Assembly (NCBI RefSeq): GCF_032452875.1
Contig: NC_083897.1
Span: 7,236,854 to 7,300,853 of the forward strand
Direction: 5' to 3'
From: Bos javanicus
Lineage: Eukaryota; Chordata; Mammalia; Artiodactyla; Bovidae
DNA: 64,000 bases
Shown here: positions 55,881-64,000 of the stretch, in pieces
How the letters are laid out: every line of letters starts with the position of its first letter
How positions within the stretch are numbered: position 1 is the first letter of the stretch
Made by a program: the position numbers and the translations under genes
The notes under the pieces: generated by a model
Database searches by the model: none
What the model was told of the DNA's origin: nothing
Seen by the model: the letters and a program-made list of their open reading frames with translations, nothing else

Positions 55881-56057
55881 GAAGAAGTTCTCTAGCAGAA
55901 CGCATGACCAGTCAGACCCCTCTGGCACACAACCTTGAGCATACTCATCAACAGGATTTGATCGTGTTAAATTCAATACTTCAGCCAAATGTAGAAAGTG
56001 TTTATTATGTACCAGAAACTCTGCCTGATATTGGCTTTTTAAAAAAGATGGTTAAAA

Positions 56058-56320
56058 AACAAATATGGTTAGCATGGGAACATATATATTACCATATATA
56101 CAAAACAGAGAGCCAGTGAGAATTTGCTGTGTGACACAGGGAGCTCCACCCAGTGCTGTGTGACAACCTAGCAGGGTGGGATGGGATGGGAGATGGAAGG
56201 GAGGTTCCAGAGGGAGGGGACATATATATACCTATGGCTGATTCATGGTGTTATTTGGCAAAAACCAGCACAATATTGTAAAGCAAATATCTTGTGATAA
56301 AAATTTTTTAAATATATATG
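56058..56320 (+). mobile_element. older L1 3' UTR
   Basis: 'gagaatttgctgtgtgacac', 'gggagctccacccagtgctg' and 'cctatggctgattcatgg'; same older subfamily type as 55063 but shorter. 55881-56057 is unassigned. Confidence 0.85.
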
Positions 56321-56689
56321 GTTCCTTATCTCATGGAACTTAGTTTGCCAAGTGTCTAGGGAGGCATTAAACATATAAACAAACATACATATATAAAGAT
56401 TTATTGTGATGAATACTTTGAAGGCAATAAATAGGGTGCTATGAGAAAGAAAATTGGGGGATGACACAAGAATTAAATTGGAATATCAAGGAAAGTCCCT
56501 CTGAGGGAAGAATGTATAAGCTAAACCCTGAGAATGAGTGAAGCTGAAGCAGGTGCTGAGGGAGAGTTACCTTCCATGTAATAAAATATATTAATCTATC
56601 CTGTTTCAAGTGTGCCTTTGCTATTTATTATTCCTTGACAACATTTCCTCACCTCAAGATGCTATAATGATTTGCCTGTATTTTTTTCT
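56321..56689. other. old repeat of uncertain family
   Basis: 'gtctagggaggcattaaac', 'ggaaagtccctctgaggg' and 'gagaatgagtgaagctgaagc' resemble the uncertain old eutherian repeat noted at 23.8 and 58.3 kb. Confidence 0.35.
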
Positions 56690-57265
56690 AGCAAAACAAT
56701 ATACAGCATTTATATGGTACTTACCATGTGCCAGACACTCTTCTAATTGCTTCACATGCATTAATTCATGTAATCCTCACAAATAACCCTACCAAGTAAT
56801 ACTTTTATTATACCCATGTTATAGATGAGAGCCCCTTGGACTGCAAGGAGATCCAACCAGTCCATTCTGAAGGAGATCAGCCTTGGGATTTCTTTGGAAG
56901 AAATGATGCTAAAGCTGAAACTCCAGTACTTTGGCCACCTCATGCGAAGAGTTGACTCATTGGAAAAGACTCTGATGCTGGGAGGGATTGGGGGCAGGAG
57001 GAGAAGGGGATGACAGAGGATGAGATGGCTGGATGGCATCACTGACTCGATGGTCGTGAGTCTGAGTGAACTCCGGGAGTTGGTGATGGACAGGGAGGCC
57101 TGGCGTGCTGCGATTCATGGGGTCGCAAAGAGTCGGACACGACTGAGTGACTGATCTGATCTGATCTGATAGATGAGAAACCTAAGCCATGAAGAAATAA
57201 GGTGACTTGGACAAGGTCACAGAGATAGTATCTGATGGAGTCAGAGTCTGAACTCAAGCTATGCT
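56690..57265 (+). repeat. MIR SINE split by BovB
   Basis: Left: 'taccatgtgccagacactc', 'catgtaatcctcacaaat', ending 'atagatgaga'. Right: 'atagatgagaaacctaagcc', 'cttggacaaggtcacagag', 'tctgaactcaagctatg'. Removing the BovB and one TSD copy restores continuous MIR. Confidence 0.9.
56831..57168 (+). mobile_element. BovB 3' end with CTGAT tail, 10-bp TSD
   Basis: 338 bp of C-terminal coding region and 3' end, closing with four CTGAT units. Perfect 'atagatgaga' on both sides (56821-56830 and 57169-57178). The frame stops at TGA where CGA is expected (about 57010). Confidence 0.95.
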
Positions 57266-58616
57266 GTCTTTAAAATGTTACTATTCAATGTTTACATTTA
57301 GATCTTTAATCCATCTGCAACTCCTTGGTGTGTGTTATGAAATTTTTTCCTAAGTCGTTAGTGAATTGTCCATTTGCTGAGTAAGAATTCTTACTGCAAG
57401 CTTTAAGCAATACCAAATTCTTACATAATCTTGAACTGCTTTCTTGGCTTATTATTCTCTTTGATCAATCTATCTCTGTACTGATACCACTCTGTCTTGA
57501 AATTACTATATCCTTTTTAAACAAAGCAAGATTTCAACTCAGATTTTTTTTTACTTCATCTAAAATATTCTCTTTTTCTTACATAGTCACTCACTTTTAT
57601 ATTCACACAAAACAGCACTTCTATCCATGAGGGCTTGAAGCACAATTATTAGAATTCTGCTATTTACTACAAATTATATGATGCTGCAGCATTAAACATA
57701 TTTTAAATACCTACTCTGTTCTGGGTACTATACTAGGTGCTCAGAACACAAATGAATAAGATGCGGTCCCTGCCCTCAAAGGAGTTCATGTTCTAGAGAA
57801 GGAGACAGAGAAATAAGTCAGACGTGATGGTGCTACAGGCTAATAGGGATAAGTGCAGGGTGCATTTAAACCAGATGGAGAGAAAGTGTGCTATTAAGAC
57901 TTGCACAGAATATAACCATCTGGTTCTCATTGCCTTACCCTGAAGGGGAAGAATGGGGCATGAAGAATCAATGTGGTTATTGCTGTATGTAATAACAATA
58001 GTCCTCCCTTGATACAGAAACCTCATGCCTGCTTTTACAACAAATTAAATAAATATGTGTATTAAAATTTATAAATAAGTTTAGGAGATTTTCACCAAAG
58101 ATTATATGAGATAATATAACTATTACAAAATATTTAACATGGTGCCTGTCACATGGTAGACACTAGTGCTTGTGTTAATTCCCTTCCCCCTTCATACTCA
58201 CCTTCAGTGGCTTAAAGAAAGATGAAGATGAAACAAAATTTGAAGTCCTAAAACAACAACAAAAAAAAGACTTGCACAGAGACAGTGTAGTTTGAGTTGT
58301 TTTAAATGGCACATGAGCATTAACAGGATGAAAAAGGTGAGAAAAGTTCATTCCAGGCAGCAGAAATAGCTCATGTGAAAGCCAGACATGCTCAAAGAAT
58401 TGTTAGTGATTTGGCCTGGCTAAAGCATGTAGTTTATTTTGGAAAAGCGCAAGATATACAGCTTGAGAAGTAAACAGAAGTCAGTTTAGGCAACGGCTGT
58501 ATACGTAAGAGTAAGATGCTTGAATTTTATTCCAAAAGTAATGGGAAACTAAAGGGGTCTAAGTAAAGAAGTGGCATGATCGGCTTCTACTAGTCATACC
58601 AGTCCAATTAACTTAT
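57266..58616. other. old repeat of uncertain family plus unassigned DNA
   Basis: 57710-57800 ('gcggtccctgccctcaaagg') and 58270-58590 ('cattccaggcagcagaaat', 'gaattttattccaaaagtaatg', 'gaagtggcatgatcgg') are consecutive parts of a common old eutherian repeat I cannot name safely. The rest is unassigned; no gene seen. Confidence 0.4.
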
Positions 58617-58838
58617 GGGGCTTCCCTGGTGGCTCAGACGGTAAAGCATCTGCCTGCAATGCAGGAGGCCCGAGTTCAATCCCTGGGTTGGGAAGATCCC
58701 CTGGAGAAGGAAATGGCAACCCACTCCAGTATTCTTGCCTAGAAAACTCCATGGACTTAGGAACCTGGTAGGCTACAATCCATGGGGTGGTCAAGAGTCA
58801 GACACAACTGAGTGACTTCACTTTCTTTCACTTTCCAA
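58617..58838 (+). mobile_element. Bov-tA SINE
   Basis: Near-consensus head 'gcttccctggtggctcagacgg', body, and 3' end 'ctgagtgacttcactttc'. Confidence 0.93.
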
Positions 58839-59442
58839 AAATAGTAACATTTGACACAAAAACATTGAAAATTAAAAATGAACAAAGACTAGAATTACCC
58901 AAGTCTGACTATAAAAGCTCACTAGCAGTGATCAGGCTCTGAGCTACACATCTCCCTGATCCTGGTACATATAAGCCATCGATCATTTCACCAATGGCCA
59001 GGATCTGAAATGGACCTCTGTTCATACAGCTTCTGTATAAAGAGAAGTAAAGGTCCTCTTCAGTACTTGGACACTGATGATGATTCATTGAAATGGTCTA
59101 CAGCCTAGGTACAAAGATTAGGGAGAGAATGTGGTAGAGCTTAGCTGATAACTGCTAAATGACCCTCAACTCTTCCTGTGCAAAGGTCTGCTAAGTCACA
59201 CAGAGACACAAATGAAATCACTGGAATTAAACACCAGGCTCCTAGGGATACTATTGAAGGGAGAGAAAGGATAACCTTCATAGACTCTTAAGACTTAGGT
59301 TCTGTACGAAGCATTTTTTCAAACAGTTTTCACTTAATTGTTACAGTCATAGCTTTAATAGGTTATATAACAATTAGGACTATCTTTATTTCAATGAACT
59401 GAAAAGCTAACTCAAACTTGTCTTTTTAAAAAAGAGAATTTG
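58839..59442. other. unassigned sequence
   Basis: No gene or repeat recognised. Confidence 0.35.
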
Positions 59443-59540
59443 AGACTTCCTGGCGATCCAGTGATTAAGACTCCTCGCTTCCACTCTAGGGGGCCCAAGA
59501 TCAAACACTGGTGTGGAAACTAAGATTCTGCCTGCTCAAG
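59443..59540 (+). mobile_element. CHR-type SINE fragment
   Basis: 'gacttcctggcgatccagtg' and 'gatcaaacactggtgtgg' are decayed CHR head text; the 3' part is missing. 59541-59880 is unassigned, possibly old repeat, and ends in a T14 run. Confidence 0.7.
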
Positions 59541-59884
59541 GGTGAACCTTGCTAACTTCAGACAAAGCTTGGTGCAGGGACTCAAATGATGCCACCAGGA
59601 CCTGATTTTCTGAGACTCTTGATTTCAGTCTAGTTTATTCTGAGACAATCTCTCCTTACCCATAAAGTGGCTGCAGCTGCTCCAGACTCCTAAAACCTCA
59701 GCTTCACATCCAGTGGAAAACAGTTTCTCTTCTAGGCTATGACTATCATTAATCTGATTATGTATCTATCCAAGAACCCATCCATGTGAATAGAGGTATA
59801 ATTGGCTGAGACTATATGATTGGAAGTGAAAGTAGAGGGGAAGTGATTCCATCTATGGAAATTTAACTTTTTTTTTTTTTTAAC

Positions 59885-60035
59885 AGAAAATGGTGAACAG
59901 ATGAGGAAATTAAGGCCCAGAGTGGTTAAGTGATTTCACCAAGGTTTCACAGCCAATGACTGGTAAAGGAATTAGAACCTAGTTTTGCTTAACAACAATG
60001 CCCATTTCCTTTTACCATACCACACTGTCTTAATA
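59885..60035 (+). repeat. MIR SINE
   Basis: 'cagatgaggaaattaaggccc', 'gtggttaagtgatttcacc' and 'cacagccaatgactgg' are clear MIR text. Confidence 0.85.
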
Positions 60036-60104
60036 AATGCACCTTAATTAGACTTGTCAGAAAACCTCAAAACCAGCAAGGAATAGGTGACAGATATTAA
60101 GAGG

Positions 60105-60330
60105 TAATATCCAGTTGCAAACTCCCAGTTGCAAAATAAATGAGTTTAAAGGAATGAAATGTACAGTATGGAGAATATAGTCAATAACTATATAATACCT
60201 TTGTATGGTGACACAGTAACTAGACTTATAATGGTGATCAGTTTGAAACGTACAGAAGTAGCAAGTCACTATATTGTATAACAGGAACTAACATAGTGTT
60301 GTAGGTCAATTATATTTTACAAACAAAAAA
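60105..60330 (+). repeat. old L1 3' end
   Basis: 'gaaatgtacagtatggagaat', 'aactaacatagtgttgtagg', 'tcaattatattttac' then an A-rich end. It precedes a second old L1 3' end in the same orientation. Confidence 0.65.
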
Positions 60331-60688
60331 CCAAACTCACAGAAAAGGAGATCAGATTTGTGGTTACCAGAAGTGGGGGTTGGGGGGAGTAGAAATTGGA
60401 TGAAGGTGGTCAAAAGATACAAACATATAGTTATGAGATAAATAAGTACTAGGGATATGATGTACAACATGATAAATATAATTAACACAGCTGTATGTTA
60501 TATAGAAAAATTCCTAAAAGCTAAGAGAAGAAATCCTAAGAATTCTCATCACAAGAAAAAAAAATGTTTTTCTATTTCTTTAATTTTGTACCTGTATGAG
60601 ATTGTTGGGTTGGTTTTTCTCCCTTGATTCTTGTCTTCTTGTAGCAAAGAATTGAAATGACAGCCCAAGACAGCTCAAGCTGGCAGGA

Positions 60689-60694
60689 TTTATT
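60689..60694 (-). terminator. LTR poly(A) signal
   Basis: Minus-strand AATAAA in the R region of the LTR. Confidence 0.6.
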
Positions 60695-60779
60695 AAGCAA
60701 GCAGCAAATGGTACACTCTTAAGACATGAGAGCGGACCAACACCCTGTAGGAGGGGTCCCATCCCATTTTAGGTTTCCC

Positions 60780-60788
60780 TTTTTATAT
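60780..60788 (-). promoter_or_regulatory. LTR TATA-like box
   Basis: Minus-strand 'ggatataaaaa' within the U3/R part of the LTR, about 90 bp upstream of its poly(A) signal. Activity cannot be judged from sequence. Confidence 0.55.
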
Positions 60789-61618
60789 CCTTTGCTCCCT
60801 CCCCTAAGTGGTCCCCAGAGCCTGAATGATTCTACCCCATGCAAAACGGGCTTGTACCCAAGACCAAGTAGACAAGGGAATGCAAATAGGGTCCATGCTC
60901 AAGGCAAATTAGGGAAGGGGACATGTTAAGTGTATTTTCCCACCAGAGGCCTTCACTCCAGCCCACGGTTTCCCTTTTCATGGGCTTTTTCTTTTCTTTG
61001 TTTGGCCTCCATGTGGTTCTCCTAGTTGCGACTTTCTCTAACTGCCATTTTTAACTCCTTTTTCATATTCTAACTACCTAACAAGATGTTGGATGTTAAC
61101 TAAATTTATTGTGATAATCATTTTGTGATATATATAAATCAAATCAGTATGCTATATACCTTAAACTTACACAGTGCTATATGTCAAATATATCTCAATA
61201 AAATTGGAAGAAGAAAAAAGAAACCTCAAACCTGAGCTATAAATGATATCATCTGTCACCCTAATGGAAAGGAGCACCAATCTAGATTGCCCAATCAGTG
61301 ACAAATTCAGAAACCTTCTCTGTTTGCCTTTGGACTTTTCCTTTTTTAAGATCACTGTCAAAGCAGATGCACCTTCCTGTTAAAGGGAGTCCTTGGAGTC
61401 TGTACTGAATGAACAGGAAGGGAAAGAATCTTAGACTATTTATTGGATGACATTCAAGGATTTCAAACTAGATCTGTCCACGAGTATGTCCTTTACCATA
61501 TATATGTTAGTTGTGAATCTGAAAAAAACACACATACATGGATATTTTCTAAATCAATTCCATTAGCTTATAATGTATAGAGTACAATCCTTGAAGACAG
61601 AAACAAATTTGAATCAGT

Positions 61619-61741
61619 TATGGCAACACATTCCAGTACTCTTGCCTGGAAAATCCCATGGACAGAGGAGCCTGGTGGGCTGCAGTCCATGGGGTTGCAA
61701 AGAGTCGGACACAACTGAGCGACTTCACTTTCACTTTCACC
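61619..61741 (+). mobile_element. BovA monomer fragment
   Basis: Starts mid-body 'tatggcaacacattccag' and ends 'gacttcactttcactttcac'; there is no tRNA head, so it is a 5'-truncated SINE. Flanks 61216-61618 are unassigned. Confidence 0.88.
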
Positions 61742-61791
61742 ATTTATTTGCTGTACAGAACTGAGCGAGCTTTGGCCTGTTTGTAAAGCTG

Positions 61792-61875
61792 GTTTACAAC
61801 TCATAGAGCTGATGTGATATTTAGATGAGATAACATGCATAAGTGCCTGGAACATAGTAAGTACTCAAGAAATAG
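61792..61875 (+). repeat. MIR SINE 3' end
   Basis: 'agatgagataacatgcataag' and 'gtgcctggaacatagtaag' then 'tactcaagaaatag' are MIR 3' text. Confidence 0.8.
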
Positions 61876-63365
61876 AAATGTAATGACTTGCTGTTTTACC
61901 AATGGTTTATACTCCAAGTTCAGAAACAAGATAACTCATGCAGGTTGATTTTCCACAGGCAATAACTCATACACTAACTTTCTCTTAGCTTGTGTCCACA
62001 GTAGTTGATACATAGGCAATACTCTGTCAATAAAAACTTACATGTCCTAAGAGGGGCTCCCCATTTTAAGAACCTTGTGGTAAGTCCCTTTGCAAAATTA
62101 TAATTCCTCTTACAGAATAGTAATCAATCATTAATTGATATGCTTTCTATGTTCATACGTTTCTATGTTTGGACAAGTTGTACTTTCTTTAAATCCTGTA
62201 TAAAGGGTAATCCTGCATAACAAATTTACAGACACTTCTCTTTCAGAGATCTTTTGAACAGAAATGACTCCATTTTCTCAACCCTGTCATTTAAGGGAAA
62301 TATTCTAAATGTATTCTTACCACCTCTTTAAACAAAAACACACTATATGAGGGGGTAAAGGCCATAGGTCTGATATTGGGTCAGTCACTAATGTACTAAA
62401 GCCACAGAGACAACCCAGAAAGGGCAAACAATTCAAGGAGGCAGAAACATTGGTAATTAGAACATCCCAACTTTATGGCATGAATAATACTTAAGGGACA
62501 CTGAGATCTACACACACAACTCAGTAGTCTAGTTAAGGAAGAGAACAGCATTTACTCATGAGGTGGGAGACAAACAAGGTTCCCTAATACATTAGGATTA
62601 TGATCACATAGCACAGGACCGAAATACATCTGAAAGTCATTTCTTTCCATTTCATTACAGTTTACAAAATCCATGCCTAATTTTAGACATTAGCACTCCA
62701 GGCTAGATGTATAATAGCCTCTATCTAATCCTATGAGCCATTACAACACAGTTTATAGTATCATCCACAAGAGCCTGGTGGAGCTACATTGTGGTTATGA
62801 AATACAGGGCTATAAAGCAGATGGGGGTCTGGGGAAGGCTGCCGACAGGCTAAGCTGAGAAAGCAGCACTGAAATATCACATTAATTGAAAGTCCATGAC
62901 AGATAAGACACTAACTGATACAACTGAGACACTGTCATGACCTGTAAGAAGGAGTCACTAAAAATAAGTTTAAGGGATTAAGGACCAAAAAAGGGATGGT
63001 GAAGTAATTTTTGTAACCCTTAGATCAAATAATAAAATATTACAAAGCAAATCTTGGAAAAAGAACAAAATATCTATAATGCTAAAAGCTCTGGGATCCT
63101 TAACAGCTACATTTTTCTAACAAACATTTTTTTTTAATTGTGTCATTGTGTCTAGGGTTTTAAAATTCAGTAGTCCCTCCAAATAACTGAAGCATTAACA
63201 ATAGAGGGAAACCAACCAGAAAAATATCAATTCAGTGACAACTAAAAAAAATAAATAAATAAAAAGTGATGAAATAAACTTGCTAATGTTGAAAATCACA
63301 TTAATTGAAAGTCCATCTACTGTGATAAAAGCATTTACTTTTGCCTTGTGATAATGTGATTAAAA
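61876..63365. other. unassigned sequence with a 22-bp direct repeat
   Basis: No gene or repeat family recognised across 1.5 kb. 'atcacattaattgaaagtcc' plus 'at' occurs twice exactly (62876-62897 and 63295-63316). An (AAAT)n tract lies at 63244-63264. Confidence 0.4.
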
Positions 63366-64000
63366 AAACATCTAGTTCTGTTTTATTGACTATGCTAAAG
63401 CCTTGGACTGTTTGGATCACAACAAACTGTGGAAAATTCTTCAAGAGATAGGAATACCAGAACACCTTACCTGTCTCTTGAGAAATCTATATGCAGGTCA
63501 AGAAGCAACAGTTAAAACCATAAATGGAACAATGAACTGGTTCCAAATTGGGAAAGGAGTACGTCAAGGCTGTATATTGTCACCCTGCTTATATAACTTA
63601 TATGCAGAGTAATCATGCAAAATGCCAGGCTGGATGAAGCACAAGTTGGAATCAAGATTTCCAGGAGAAATATCAATAACCTCAGATACACAGATGACAC
63701 TACCCCTACGGCAGAAAGCAAAGAGGAACTGAAGAGCCTCTTGATGAAAGTGAAAGATGAGAGTGAAAAAACTGTCTTAAAACTCAACATTCAAAAAACT
63801 AAGATCATGGCATCTGGTCCCATTACTTTATGGCAAATAGATGAGAAACAATGGAAATAGTGACAGACTTTATTTTCTTGGGCTCCAAAATCACTGCAGA
63901 TGGTGATTGTAGCCATGAAATTAAAAGACACTTGCTCCTTGGAAGAAAAGCTATGACCAACCTAGACAGCATATTAAAAAGCAGAGACAGTACTTTGCTG
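63366..64000 (+). mobile_element. BovB (RTE) LINE, runs off the window
   Basis: Begins in RT motif A ('aaaaaacatctagttctg') and continues past the end. Motif B is intact ('GVRQGCILSP', frame 63403-63612) but the catalytic box reads YTDD in the next frame (63615-63860), and a frameshift near 63608 separates them. Intermediate age; its 3' end lies outside. Confidence 0.93.

Larger units (their letters stand above)
60603..61083 (-). mobile_element. solo LTR of an endogenous retrovirus (ERV1-like)
   Basis: A 481-bp LTR in reverse, with TG/CA termini (element starts TGTTAGG, ends CCCAACA), a TATA-like box (60788-60780) and an AATAAA signal (60694-60689) in LTR order. A 4-bp repeat AGAT flanks it (60599-60602 and 61084-61087); 4 bp is the size typical of gammaretrovirus-like integrases. 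No internal viral genes are present, so it is the product of LTR-LTR recombination. Family not named. Confidence 0.82.
60331..61215 (+). repeat. old L1 3' end split by a solo LTR
   Basis: Left part 60331-60602 ('cagatttgtggttaccagaag', 'ggatatgatgtacaacatg', 'cctgtatgagat'); right part 61084-61215 ('gttggatgttaactaaattt', 'acttacacagtgctatatg', 'ctcaataaaattgg'). Removing the LTR restores continuous L1 3' UTR. Confidence 0.8.

Noticed and set aside
1..64000. A new defence, biosynthetic or other multi-gene system
   Set aside because: No cluster of non-LINE reading frames exists. The window is explained by mammalian retroelements and unassigned intergenic DNA.

Overview
The window is intergenic DNA from a ruminant, almost certainly a bovid. 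The evidence is the repeat content: BovB (RTE-clade) LINEs, ruminant L1 (L1-BT type), Bov-tA and Bov-A2 SINEs and CHR-2-type artiodactyl SINEs. These sit over old mammalian repeats (MIR, L2, MER5, ancient L1). I recognise no host protein-coding exon, tRNA, rRNA or CRISPR array. Every long open reading frame I could assign is part of a LINE. Repeat calls come from recognising family sequence by eye; edges are usually good to a few bases where a target-site duplication (TSD) is given and to tens of bases elsewhere.

Layout. 1-7540: MIR/MER5/L2 debris, a decayed BovB (1545-2783), and one old L2 (about 4150-6960) split by a BovB 3' end, an L1-BT copy with a 12-bp TSD and a Bov-tA. 7541-10449: the most complete young BovB, minus strand, with its CpG-rich 5' UTR and an intact reverse transcriptase (RT) reading frame but a deleted endonuclease. 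11083-13459: a 2.4-kb L1-BT with 662 uninterrupted ORF2 codons. 13.7-31 kb: SINEs, a second BovB (14884-16536), L2 remnants carrying two tiny L1 insertions (one with a 3' transduction), an inverted duplication near 26.6-27.1 kb, a twin-primed L1 near 28.5-28.9 kb, and long stretches I cannot assign. 31.2-41 kb: BovB inside an old repeat, two SINEs sharing a repeated target site, BovB inside MIR, and an unusual composite L1. 41.4-47.4 kb: a three-level nest (ancient L1, then an old near-full-length BovB, then a young antisense BovB). 51-57 kb: more BovB, an ancient L1 holding three later insertions including a processed 3'-UTR retrocopy, a CHR-2/L1 pair, and BovB inside MIR. 60.1-61.2 kb: old L1 3' ends split by a solo LTR with a 4-bp TSD. 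63366-64000: a BovB that runs off the window.

How the parts work together. These are generations of retrotransposition, not a pathway. L1 machinery explains the A-tailed insertions with 7-18 bp TSDs, including the non-L1 mRNA tail at 54039-54627. BovB machinery explains the copies ending in short CTGAA or CTGAT repeats and probably mobilised the Bov-tA/Bov-A2 SINEs. Nesting gives relative ages: MIR, L2 and ancient L1 are oldest, CHR-2 and decayed BovB are intermediate, and young BovB, L1-BT and Bov-A2 are most recent.
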